From positions 99,730-163,729 of the forward strand of contig JAPLTF010000072.1 of NCBI GenBank assembly GCA_026398275.1: a stretch of 64,000 nucleotides of DNA, read 5' to 3'. The position numbers were made by a program, and so were the translations under genes. Below the pieces are notes generated by a model. That model worked only from the letters and a program-made list of their open reading frames with translations. It was not told the DNA's origin and did not search any database. This document shows positions 19,201-26,839 of the stretch, in pieces. The number at the start of each line of letters is the position of its first letter. Position 1 is the stretch's first letter. Origin of the DNA: Verrucomicrobiota bacterium. GTDB lineage: Bacteria > Verrucomicrobiota > Verrucomicrobiia > Chthoniobacterales > Terrimicrobiaceae.

Positions 19201-19790
19201 TTTTCCGCGACACCCCATGGCGCAATCTCGACTTCATGTCCCCGGAAAGCGCGGATCGTGCACTGCTGGACGTTTTTACTGTCTCGGAAATCCCGGACGA
19301 TGGAATCGTGGCCGGCCGTGTCAACTTGAACTCGCGACAGACCCCAGTGATTGCAGCTCTCATCCAGAAGGCCGGGCTTGCGACAGGGACGGATATCACC
19401 GCCGCAGAAGCCACCGCTGCGGCATTGCAGCTCACGCAGTGGACAGCTTCGCCGGATGCCGCCAAAGGGCCGCTCAGCGACCGGTCGGAGTTGGTGGGGC
19501 GCTTTGTTTCGGGAACGTCCTTCAAAGGTCCGCTCGAAGCGATGGCAAACGAACTGGCGGCAGCGAACCGTCCGATCAAAGCCAGCCGGGAAGCCATTGC
19601 GAAGGCCTTGATTGATGCCGGAACAACCCGGAGCTGGAATTTCCTCATCGACATCATTGCCCAATCCGGTCAGGTCACCCCGGCTGGAGTCTTCCTCCCC
19701 CAGGGGGAAAGCCGCATATGGAACTCCGTCGCCATGGATCGTTTTTCCGCCGAAGTCCTCGAACAATTCAACGAAACCATCCCAGAATGA
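16278..19790 (+). CDS. Verru_Chthon cassette protein A (large, GspK-like end)
   Basis: A 1170-residue protein. I use the ATG at 16278, which overlaps the stop of protein C, rather than the upstream extension. Near the N-terminus is one hydrophobic helix (GVALVITLAIVVLLTFVVVA) followed by FFTKATASRAIENSN, like the pilin helix of GspK-type proteins. Most of the chain is a long extracytoplasmic region. Near the C-terminus, GRVNLNSRQTPVIAALIQKA resembles the NINTA-type segment of GspK and is characteristic of cassette protein A. It would be membrane-anchored with a large exported domain, working with the three prepilins. Confidence 0.75.
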   Translation: MRFPPPIRDQSIQERGVALVITLAIVVLLTFVVVAFFTKATASRAIENSNAGGVSARLLADGALGAIQADLLQEIRDPANSDASTLGNSTVYTPKTSAKMLPARALPVSIPTSDTNFASLVKQSGQSLFAGAAIFNFAAGNSTAAAASNGRLVSPSRWSSPMLTGTNFAANQTPNWIYVTPTGYSAAPTPATIGRVAFNVYDVGGLLDANVAGFAPKSGGGDPSEMPAKGSAVWADLRAIPGINSAAYAANDSWPPRWRITGDWTTFTSDSSASSLPYYLRSGWRQAFLGPQGAVADRMFASRQDLIRYAKANPATFSASGGLIPALQYLTAFSRDRERPTFQPAPGRPTVQDGLAAGGNDALGKDNDINPPIVSQAKLGGALAITKRFPLSRLSLVGTPVPPAAPTGSASDILKYFGLTWDAPNNQWVYSHGSPSSIYRLSQVPADRDPDFFELLKSALAVGGLGKQFGFSFPDTYAVTLPSSRLGGDDGRIEDQIVQIAANIIDQADPDSYPTRIQFNGRTFYGIEDLPRIYRAHDTSYIVGKMGSAGDTAGFGPRAGDTIASPILNDTYLYVTMLYPELWNPHRPSPTPAGATPANFRVVAKSFTPLGAEGVHFWSSPGIAVKPGVVGEDSIYFSDFRFFPISLPTFPVERPVPNGPNCSGLISYTAGEGTSSANANAAITFNLGAGDASFREPRPLSAVGYPAGSNANGSPNNPDMAVNSLVSPTSPDTVVTIAESAVPPPLHGGNNATYRNALGFVAGYTPCADAGASYFWLNVMKGRGGPVAFELQYSNPSDPTKWWTIDKWEIAYANKLRFIHLQSHVATRADPRTTRWGSLYSIPAGWGDPPLYSWLSATPYRYNTGLTANPSTGNFQDSLYYTVSQAPGWTGSITFFPTVGSGPQLGQLQANSLNPPTPPNPPFYYTDPDGILRSGDARYASAASAPGWPMITGNTDSRPVVLNRPFRSVAELGHVFRDTPWRNLDFMSPESADRALLDVFTVSEIPDDGIVAGRVNLNSRQTPVIAALIQKAGLATGTDITAAEATAAALQLTQWTASPDAAKGPLSDRSELVGRFVSGTSFKGPLEAMANELAAANRPIKASREAIAKALIDAGTTRSWNFLIDIIAQSGQVTPAGVFLPQGESRIWNSVAMDRFSAEVLEQFNETIPE

Positions 19791-20587
19791 ACCCAATTTT
19801 CCGCCGTCTTCTCACCGCACTATCCGCACTCATGCTGTTCCTGCCGGAAGCGGCACGCTCCCAGGCCCCCGAAGTCCCGCCACTCGAACCTCTCCGCGCA
19901 CCGACGGATGCCGCATGGACGATCGACATCAAATACCTTGCGACACCGGAAAAAGATTCACCCGGTCCCCGACCCGTCCGGGCGAAGAGCGTTTCCGTCC
20001 AAAAGCAGCGTGATGTCTTCCACGAAACAGTGGCTTTTGATGACGGAAAAATGCGCGAGCGATGGGTGCTGAAGGGAATCCAGTTTGAAACCTCCGACGG
20101 CGGCAGCCAGGTCACGCGGCTCCTGCCGAGCGACTCGAGCGCCTCCGACTACAGCGAGACGGACTTTCCCGATCTGGCCTGGGTGTCCGGGCTCAAGCCC
20201 CGCTTGATCGAGGAAAATCGCAACCAGCTTCTGCTCGTCGAAGTCGCTGCGGCCGACCGGCCCATGACCTCGAAACAAAAGCGGGAGCGCTCCGAGATGG
20301 AGCAACTGGCCGGTATGTATGACAAGTTATCGCGCAAGAATGAGGGAACCGCTGCCGGGAAGGATAACCCCGTTCAGCCTTCCGAGCCGAAGCCCGTTGG
20401 AACCCTGCGTTTGTTTCTCGATGCCAAAACCAAACTGCCGGTCCGCTTCGAATCGCCCACCGAAATTCGGACGTATTCCTATTCCTCCGAGCTCCTTCCC
20501 CTGAGGCCCCCGGAACATTTTAAAGGGGCCTATGAAAGCTGGAGAAAAGAGTTCCTCGCCGCTTCGCGCCCGTCATCGAGGCCGTAG
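19787..20587 (+). CDS. Secreted protein of unknown function coupled to the cassette
   Basis: A 266-residue protein starting at the ATG at 19787, which overlaps the stop of protein A (ATGA). It has a signal peptide (LLTALSALMLFLPEAARSQA). The mature chain contains WTIDIKYLATPEKD, RERWVLKGIQFETSDGG and a C-terminal LPVRFESPTEIRTY, resembling a small beta-rich lipid- or protein-binding fold, but I recognise no named family. Translational coupling suggests a function with the Verru_Chthon proteins. After the stop, about 180 bases without a gene separate it from the next gene. Confidence 0.6.
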   Translation: MNPIFRRLLTALSALMLFLPEAARSQAPEVPPLEPLRAPTDAAWTIDIKYLATPEKDSPGPRPVRAKSVSVQKQRDVFHETVAFDDGKMRERWVLKGIQFETSDGGSQVTRLLPSDSSASDYSETDFPDLAWVSGLKPRLIEENRNQLLLVEVAAADRPMTSKQKRERSEMEQLAGMYDKLSRKNEGTAAGKDNPVQPSEPKPVGTLRLFLDAKTKLPVRFESPTEIRTYSYSSELLPLRPPEHFKGAYESWRKEFLAASRPSSRP

Positions 20588-20721
20588 AGGGGAGCCGCCT
20601 CGGTGCAAGCCATCTTCCGCAGGAACTTACCGCCCGCAGATTCACCCTTCCCAAAAACCCAATCGTGAAAACACCCTCTCCTTGTCTGCAGATCGTTTGT
20701 GTCCCGGGGCTGGGCCTTGGT

Positions 20722-20765
20722 TCAAAATAACATCAAAATAACATCAAACTAATATCAAAAACTTG
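20722..20765. repeat. 11-bp tandem repeats upstream of the GH78 gene
   Basis: TCAAAATAACA at 20722-20732 is repeated exactly at 20733-20743, then degenerately at 20744-20754 (TCAAACTAATA) and again from 20755 (TCAAAAACTTG). The array ends a few bases before the ATG at 20769. A-tracts in phase with one helical turn should bend the DNA, and the array covers the place of promoter, operator or ribosome site. No clear Shine-Dalgarno sequence is visible for the gene. Confidence 0.55.
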
Positions 20766-20768
20766 ATC

Positions 20769-23018
20769 ATGTCTTCATTACTTTCCTTACCAGAGCACGC
20801 CCGAAAAACAGACAGCTACACAGCCTTGCGCGGACATTTTGCTCTGGCGAACGAGGAGGCCTGTCGTCTGCTAATCGCGGGAGCGGGTTGGTTTCAGGTT
20901 TGGTTGGATGGGAAGTGGATCGCGGAAGGGCCCGCCCGTTTTTTGGAAGGAAAAGCGAAGGCGGAGACTTTTGCGTTGGTGATTCCGGCGGGGGGGCACG
21001 TCTTGGCCGTGGTCTTGAATCACCTGGATGTGGAGACCCGGCTTTTGAAAAAGATGGAGCCGTTTTTGGATGTGCAATTAGGCTTGGCGGGAGGTGAGGG
21101 AGTGGACTTGTCGTGGAGGGCCGCCCCGTTGGAGGGATATCGTCCGGCGGTGCGTCGAATCAATCCGCAGTTGGGGTGGTGCGAGTGGTGTGATACCAGG
21201 CTGAATCCGGCCGGTTGGCAGGAGTTGGGGTTTGAGGATGGTTCCTGGGAGGCGATCAAAACGCAGCCGCGGACGGCGGAGTTCAGTCCCTTGCGTTTAA
21301 ATGCGGTCCAGCAGTTTTCCCATGACCTGACGGCGGTGGCGGAAGGGCGATGGGTGGACCGGTTCGGCTACGAGTCCGACGATCCGCCGGTGCGGTTTTT
21401 TCTGAGGGATTTGACTTCACGGGATTTGCCACCCCAGGGGGTGTGGCGGCGTTTCGATCTGGGCCGTGTGCGTTTGGGCCGAGCGCAGGTGGTTTTGGAT
21501 GTGCCTGCCGGGACCGTCGTGGAAATGGCCTACAGCGAAACGCTGTGTGACGACCGGGTGAGTCCGTTTATCAACCTGTCCGCTGGCACGTCCTGCAATC
21601 TGGACCACTACGTGGCGCGCGGCGGCGTGCAGGAGTTTGGTCCGTTGACGCCTCGCGGGGGCCGCTATCTGGAGGTGCACGTCTATGGGCCAGAAGAAGC
21701 GATCCGATGGGTGGCAGTGCGGTTCCAAGAGCGGTGTTATCATGGGCCTGCCGAAGGGGCATTTACTTGCGATGACGTTTTATTGAATCGGATCTGGGCG
21801 GTCGGCGTGGAGACCTATCGGGCTTGCGCGGAGGATGCCGTGATCGACAATCCGACCCGGGAGCGGGGGCAGTGGACGGGCGACGTCGTATCGGTGGGGC
21901 TGGACATTGCCAGTGTGGCCTACGGAGATTTGCGGTTGCTGCGAAGGGGGCTGATTCAAAGCGCGCAATCGGCCAAACCCTCGGGCTTGGTCGCGGGACT
22001 GTGCCCGGGAGGAGATGTTTTTCTGGGCAGCTACGCCGCGCAGTGGATCACCGCCTGCCTCCAATACTATCAGGCCACCGGGGATAAAACCTTGCTGGAG
22101 GAAGGATTCCCTTACGCGATCCGCAATCTCGAGGCCTTTGATCCGTTTCTGAAAGAGACAGGGTTGGAGGACGGGATTGATTGGCCGTTTATTGATTGGG
22201 GGTATGTCAGGAAAGCGGGGGAAATTGACCTGGCGATGAATGTGCATTTGTTGCTGGCCTACCGCTCGTTTCTCGTGTGGTGCGATCATCTGAAAAACAC
22301 GGCCGCGCGCGGCAAAGTGGCGGGGCAGGAAACGTCATTGTCCCGGGCCTTGAAGCACGTGGTGGCGGATAAGCTTGCGGGGGGATTTGGGGCATTGGGC
22401 TATCATGGAAGCGTTCTGGCTTTGATGGCGGGGCTCGTGGCTGCAGGGAGACGGGGGGAGGGGGTGGGCTTCGTCAAGGCCCACATTTTAAATTGCTTTC
22501 CGAACAATCCCGATGCGCCGCGCTTGAGTGATCCCTCGGCGGATCACGAGCAATTGATCACCCCCTACTTCGCGCATTATGCGTTTGATTTCTTGATTGC
22601 CGAGGGGGAGATGAAGTTTGTGCTGGATCAGTATCGGAAATGTTGGGGCTGGATGTTGGATCAGCAATCGGGCACCTGGCTGGAAGTATTCGATGTGCGC
22701 TGGAGCCATTGCCATCAATGGGCCGGTTGTCCCACATGGCAATTGAGCCGCTATGGGTTGGGTTTGCGTCCGCGCTTGGACCGGGGGCCGGGCTGCTACG
22801 AGTTTTGTTTGCGGCCGGGCGATTTGCTTGGGGCGAAAGGCAAACTGCCGCTGCCGGGTCCTGGCAGGTTGATCAGCATTGAGTGGAGCCGGGCAGGAGC
22901 GGGCGTTGAGTATGAGATTCGCACACCATTCCCGGTAAAAATCCTGGGGATCCCGGGGCGGAAGATGGAGCTTGAAGTGGATTCTTTTTGGAAAGGGAAA
23001 GTGACGGTCGAGAAGTAA
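20769..23018 (+). CDS. GH78 alpha-L-rhamnosidase
   Basis: A 749-residue protein. The frame opens at a TTG (20763), but the ATG at 20769 (MSSLLSLPEH) is the better start. Residues of about 1-250 contain the N-terminal beta-sandwich modules of GH78 (GWFQVWLDGKWIAEGPARF; YSETLCDDR). The (alpha/alpha)6 barrel carries DNPTRERGQWTGD, equivalent to the conserved acid motif of the family, and DWPFIDWGYV. GH78 enzymes release alpha-linked L-rhamnose by inversion. No signal peptide is seen, so it is probably cytoplasmic and acts on imported oligosaccharides. It stands alone between the cassette and the PEP-CTERM gene. I see no strong terminator after it. Confidence 0.8.
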   Translation: MSSLLSLPEHARKTDSYTALRGHFALANEEACRLLIAGAGWFQVWLDGKWIAEGPARFLEGKAKAETFALVIPAGGHVLAVVLNHLDVETRLLKKMEPFLDVQLGLAGGEGVDLSWRAAPLEGYRPAVRRINPQLGWCEWCDTRLNPAGWQELGFEDGSWEAIKTQPRTAEFSPLRLNAVQQFSHDLTAVAEGRWVDRFGYESDDPPVRFFLRDLTSRDLPPQGVWRRFDLGRVRLGRAQVVLDVPAGTVVEMAYSETLCDDRVSPFINLSAGTSCNLDHYVARGGVQEFGPLTPRGGRYLEVHVYGPEEAIRWVAVRFQERCYHGPAEGAFTCDDVLLNRIWAVGVETYRACAEDAVIDNPTRERGQWTGDVVSVGLDIASVAYGDLRLLRRGLIQSAQSAKPSGLVAGLCPGGDVFLGSYAAQWITACLQYYQATGDKTLLEEGFPYAIRNLEAFDPFLKETGLEDGIDWPFIDWGYVRKAGEIDLAMNVHLLLAYRSFLVWCDHLKNTAARGKVAGQETSLSRALKHVVADKLAGGFGALGYHGSVLALMAGLVAAGRRGEGVGFVKAHILNCFPNNPDAPRLSDPSADHEQLITPYFAHYAFDFLIAEGEMKFVLDQYRKCWGWMLDQQSGTWLEVFDVRWSHCHQWAGCPTWQLSRYGLGLRPRLDRGPGCYEFCLRPGDLLGAKGKLPLPGPGRLISIEWSRAGAGVEYEIRTPFPVKILGIPGRKMELEVDSFWKGKVTVEK

Positions 23019-23274
23019 GGAGGATATGTGCAGCTTCAGGCATCCTGCGACCGGACGGGCTGCCCCCCCCCGTGGCGGCAACACCAGCGGTTCACCGCCA
23101 CGCTCAAGCGAAGGCATTCCAGTGATGATTTTTGGCACGCATTTGAAGGTGTTGCTGCCGGGTCTTTGATAATATTTAAAATCATCCGCGACATGAAAAG
23201 CATCACCATGCCGGCCTCGATATCCTCCCAACAGCCTCTCCCTCGGCGCCAAAACGTTTTCAGCCCTTCAGGCC

Positions 23275-23416
23275 GGGTGCGATTCAATGTGGGTGCGATT
23301 TCCTTGGGGCGAAAGGTAGGGTCAGACCTCCGGGCTGACCGTTCCCCACGCGGCGGGCCGGGGACGTCCCGCCCTACCGGGCATTGCGTCCAGCCTCACC
23401 CAGTTTTGATCACGCC
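23275..23416. repeat. Dispersed palindromic intergenic element, copy 2
   Basis: This segment is matched in inverted orientation by 41006-41148; the shared core GTCAGACCTCCGGGCTGACC is followed by GTTCCCCACGCGGCGGGCC and a GGACGTCCCGCCCTACC arm. Its right end (CCTCACCCAGTTTTGATCAC, from 23394) is the reverse complement of the left end of the element at 13853. It contains several nested inverted repeats and can fold strongly. No protein-coding frame is convincing. It occupies part of the 500-base gap before the PEP-CTERM gene. Confidence 0.65.
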
Positions 23417-23443
23417 CCTTCAGGCCAAGGGGTAAAAAAACCA

Positions 23444-23472
23444 TTGACAAAGCCGACATAAGCCTGTAAGTC
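23444..23472 (+). promoter_or_regulatory. Candidate sigma-70 promoter of the PEP-CTERM gene
   Basis: TTGACA at 23444-23449, 17 bases, then TAAGTC at 23467-23472. This lies about 50 bases before the probable translation start and shares CCATTGACA and spacing with the cassette promoter at 14029. The -10 box is poor. Confidence 0.45.
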
Positions 23473-23522
23473 TGTCTCGCAGTAGAGAGAATCCTTCCAC
23501 TCAAACTCCAACAACATCTGCC

Positions 23523-26500
23523 ATAAAAAACTCCCCTTCAACTTCATTTGTTTCAGCCCTGATCCTTGCCCTCTCCCTCGTCCTCGGGGGACACGCGTAT
23601 TCGCAGGCCATCTCGATCGCCACCGGCAACTGGAGCTCGAACTCAACTTGGAACACGCCTCCGGTCAACGGGGCATCTGCGTCCGTGAGCGGCAACAATA
23701 CGGTGACTTTCCAGGCGGGTGACTCGTATACGGGGGGCTACAGCATATATAATGGCTTGGACGTCGGTCAGAATTTTCGGGCCAACCCGGGCTCAGGCGT
23801 CCTCAACGTCACCGGCGGAACGCTCCACACGGGCAGCCTCCTCGTGGGGCACGTCTACGGCGGCACGATCAACGTGTCCGGCGGCGCGATGATCATCGAT
23901 GGCGGCACCATGCTCTTTGGTTGGGGGGCGAGTTCCTCCCTCAACGTCTCCGGCAACGGGACGGTTACCATGGCAGGCACGCTGGATCCCGGAAATCCCT
24001 ACTTCAACTTCGGCCACAGCGCCCAGTCTTTCCTAAACATCAGCAGTAACGGCACGGTGAATGTCCAGCGTGCGGTCAGTGTGCAGGCCGGGTCGGTGGT
24101 GGACGTCAACGGTGCCAATTCGACGCTCAACTTCAGCGGTGCCGCAAACTTGAATTTGGTGGCCGGGTCAAAAATCAGCGCTGAGAACGGCGGCAGCATC
24201 AACATGAGCGGGGGCCAGGTGACCATCAATGGAACTGAGGGGCTCTGGCTGGGGGGAGCCGGAACGACCGGCACCCTGAACCTCAGCGGCGGGACATGGA
24301 CGCAGACGGGCATGTTTCGGTTGGGTGTGTTCGCAAGCGGCAACGGTATCGTCAACCAGACCGGGGGCGTGTTTGAGCTTGGCAACAATATTGAGGTCTG
24401 GGGATCGAGCGTATCCCAATACAATCTGGCGGGTGGCACGTTCCGGTTGCTCGGCAACTACGCGATCAACAACTATACTACCGGCAGCACCTTTAACATC
24501 ACCGGGGCCAGCGGCAACGTGACGGTGGACGCGGGAGCCTACAACTTCACCTTGTTGAACACGAGCACCTTCAACAACGCCAACGCCACCTTGACCAAGA
24601 CCGGCGCGGGCACGCTGACCTTCAGCGGCGCGTCCCAGTTGCAGATCGCGAACGGAGCGCTGGACATGCAGGCGGGGACGATCGAGACCGCCAGCAGCTT
24701 GGCTATCGGAATAAGTGGCAGTTCAGCGACTGGGACGATGAGCGGGGGAACGCTGAAGACCGGCTACCTTGCCGCGTCCAACTTCATCGTTGGTTATGGA
24801 CAAACCGGAACCTTCACGCAGAGCAACGGCACCGTCGACATAGGAAGCCAGGCAAGCGCGGTTTTCGGCTGGAGCGGGGGGACAGGGAACTACACCCTTT
24901 CCGGGGGGACATTCTCTGCGGCCAATAACACCTACCTCGGCTTAGGGGGAGCCGGCACGCTCAATGTCAACGGCGGGAGTTACACGGCGTTCAATATGTG
25001 GGTCGGCGGCAATGGCGGCACGGGGACGCTTAATCTCAATGGCGGCACTTTGAACGTGACCAACTCTATGACTGTGGGTGCCGGGGGCACGCTCGGCTTC
25101 AACTCGGGTACGCTCAACCTCGCGGGGAGTCTTGCCTCGCCCGACTTCACCATTGGCTCCGGCGGCACGCTCAACTTGAACTCGGGCGGCAGCCTTGCGA
25201 ACGGCCTTAACCTGACTGTTAATAACGGTGCGCTGGTGAAATTCAACGGGGGCACGGGCAACGCAACCATGAACCTCCTCCTGAGCGGAGGCACGGTGGA
25301 CGTCAATGGCCAGTCGCTCGGGGCGGGCACCTGGGCTAATCTTTGTGCGACGACGTCGGGGGCGGTGCTCAAGAACAGCAGCGGCAATGCGACGATCGCG
25401 GCTGGCAACAACACGATCTGGATCTGGGACGCGGCGACCAACCTGACGATCAACGCGACCGGCAATCTGCAGATCGACTCGAGGATCACCAGTTCCGGGC
25501 AACCAAACCCGACAGGCATCATCAAGACCGGCAACGGAGCCCTGGTGCTCAACAGCAATCTCAACGACTATACGGGAGCGACGCTGGTCAACGCGGGCAT
25601 CTTGCAGGTGAACGTGGCCAACGGCTTGGGCAGCACCTCCAACGGCACCACGGTGGCCAGCGGGGCGCAGTTGCGCCTGAATGGCGTCACCGTCGGTGCC
25701 GAGGCGCTGACGATCAGCGGCAACGGCACCACGGCGGGCAGCGCAGGGGCCCTGCGCGCCGGGACAGGCAGCAACACGTATCAGGGCAAAGTGACGCTGG
25801 CGGCCGATGCGAAGATCTTTGCAGGCAGCGGGACTTCGATGACCTTGGACGTGGCCTCCGGCGACGCGGTCAATTTGGCCAACTTTACCCTGACCGTCGA
25901 CGGCGCGGGCAGCCACACGGTCAGTGATGGCATCACCGGCACGGGCGGCGTGACCAAGATCGGCAGCGGCACGACAACGCTGAGCGCGGTGAACAGCTAC
26001 ACCGGTGCGACGACAGTTAACGTGGGCACCCTCCTGATCAACGGTTCCACCTCGGCCAGCAGCGCGGTCACGGTGGCGTCCGGAGCGACCCTCGGCGGCA
26101 GCGGCACGGTCGGCGGCTTCACCACGGTGAGCGGCAACCTGAAGCCCGGCAACAGCCCGGGCACCCTCTCGTTCTCGAGCGGACTCACCCTCGCAAGCAC
26201 CTCGAATACCACGATGGAGATCACCGGAATCGGTGCGGGGCTGTTCGACAGAGTTGTCGTGACCGGCCAGCTCGACTTCGGCGGAACTCTGTCCCTGAAC
26301 AACACCGGATACACAGCCGTCTACGGGAATAGCGTCGATCTCTTTGACTGGACGACAACGACAGGAAGTTTCTCCGCGATCACCGGCACAGACCTCGGCG
26401 GCGGATACTCGTGGGATACCAGCAATCTCTACTCCACCGGCGTCATCACCGTCGTCCCCGAGCCCGCCACATGGGCGCTCCTGGCCTTCAGCCTGACGAC

Positions 26501-26537
26501 CGTCGTGGTCTTGCGCCGCCGCCGCTGGAATTCCTAA
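23523..26537 (+). CDS. PEP-CTERM surface protein with autotransporter-type beta repeats
   Basis: The frame is open from 23448 to the stop at 26537. It contains a signal peptide (KNSPSTSFVSALILALSLVL, then GGHAYSQ), about 900 residues of Gly/Thr/Asn-rich beta-helix repeats such as TKTGAGTLTFSG and NSYTGATTVNVGTLLINGS (autotransporter-associated beta strand repeats), and a C-terminal PEP-CTERM signal: VVPEPATWALLAF, hydrophobic helix, then LRRRRW. Such proteins are processed by exosortase and anchored or released in exopolysaccharide. There is no ATG, GTG or TTG before the signal peptide. The position where a start is expected holds ATA (23523); the first ordinary start is GTG 23685, which would drop the signal peptide. 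It may be ATG changed to ATA, a sequencing error, or an unusual start. Length with ATA is 1004 residues. Confidence 0.75.
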   Translation: MKNSPSTSFVSALILALSLVLGGHAYSQAISIATGNWSSNSTWNTPPVNGASASVSGNNTVTFQAGDSYTGGYSIYNGLDVGQNFRANPGSGVLNVTGGTLHTGSLLVGHVYGGTINVSGGAMIIDGGTMLFGWGASSSLNVSGNGTVTMAGTLDPGNPYFNFGHSAQSFLNISSNGTVNVQRAVSVQAGSVVDVNGANSTLNFSGAANLNLVAGSKISAENGGSINMSGGQVTINGTEGLWLGGAGTTGTLNLSGGTWTQTGMFRLGVFASGNGIVNQTGGVFELGNNIEVWGSSVSQYNLAGGTFRLLGNYAINNYTTGSTFNITGASGNVTVDAGAYNFTLLNTSTFNNANATLTKTGAGTLTFSGASQLQIANGALDMQAGTIETASSLAIGISGSSATGTMSGGTLKTGYLAASNFIVGYGQTGTFTQSNGTVDIGSQASAVFGWSGGTGNYTLSGGTFSAANNTYLGLGGAGTLNVNGGSYTAFNMWVGGNGGTGTLNLNGGTLNVTNSMTVGAGGTLGFNSGTLNLAGSLASPDFTIGSGGTLNLNSGGSLANGLNLTVNNGALVKFNGGTGNATMNLLLSGGTVDVNGQSLGAGTWANLCATTSGAVLKNSSGNATIAAGNNTIWIWDAATNLTINATGNLQIDSRITSSGQPNPTGIIKTGNGALVLNSNLNDYTGATLVNAGILQVNVANGLGSTSNGTTVASGAQLRLNGVTVGAEALTISGNGTTAGSAGALRAGTGSNTYQGKVTLAADAKIFAGSGTSMTLDVASGDAVNLANFTLTVDGAGSHTVSDGITGTGGVTKIGSGTTTLSAVNSYTGATTVNVGTLLINGSTSASSAVTVASGATLGGSGTVGGFTTVSGNLKPGNSPGTLSFSSGLTLASTSNTTMEITGIGAGLFDRVVVTGQLDFGGTLSLNNTGYTAVYGNSVDLFDWTTTTGSFSAITGTDLGGGYSWDTSNLYSTGVITVVPEPATWALLAFSLTTVVVLRRRRWNS

Positions 26538-26670
26538 CCCGGATATCTCACGGTCGCCGTTGTAGGGGTGCTCTATGAGCGCCCATCCCAACCTGCCTGC
26601 GAAGCAGCTACAGCGTGCGGCCTTCCAAACCGGGGTGTGTGATCTGCGGGCTATAGCATATTAAATAATA

Positions 26671-26759
26671 CTGTAGCCACGCCCGTGCCGGGCGTGTTGT
26701 GCCGGGATCGTCGTCCTGAGAGGCGCACAGAGGCGCGTCCGACACGGACGCGGCTACAA
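26671..26759. repeat. REPIN-like element: two inverted REP arms
   Basis: Arms of 26 bases at 26671-26696 (CTGTAGCCACGCCCGTGCCG and on) and 26734-26759 (ending CGGACGCGGCTACAA) are imperfect reverse complements of each other, and each arm is itself palindromic (CACGCCCGTGCCGGGCGTG; CGCGTCCGACACGGACGCG). They lie between the convergent PEP-CTERM and LacI genes. A related arm is at 27989-28020. The rest of the 26538-26839 gap shows another GTAGGGGT-type fold near 26560 and no gene. The double hairpin could also end transcription from both sides. Confidence 0.6.
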
Positions 26760-26839
26760 TGCGTTGATTGTGCGGCCATGACTTTATTTAAACCGGGCTA
26801 ATTCCACAACACCTACACCGGTTCCTGATGCCCCCGGTT

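Noticed and set aside
23800..26400. Regularly repeated short motifs as a possible CRISPR array
   Set aside because: Repeats are degenerate, in frame and encode beta-strand repeats; there are no constant repeats with unique spacers and no cas genes.
24942..26591. Long minus-strand open frame (549 codons) opposite the PEP-CTERM gene, and further ones at 23999-24457 and 24980-25564
   Set aside because: They mirror the repetitive Gly/Thr/Asn codons of the sense gene, lack signals or recognisable domains, and the sense frame has a signal peptide, repeats and a PEP-CTERM end.
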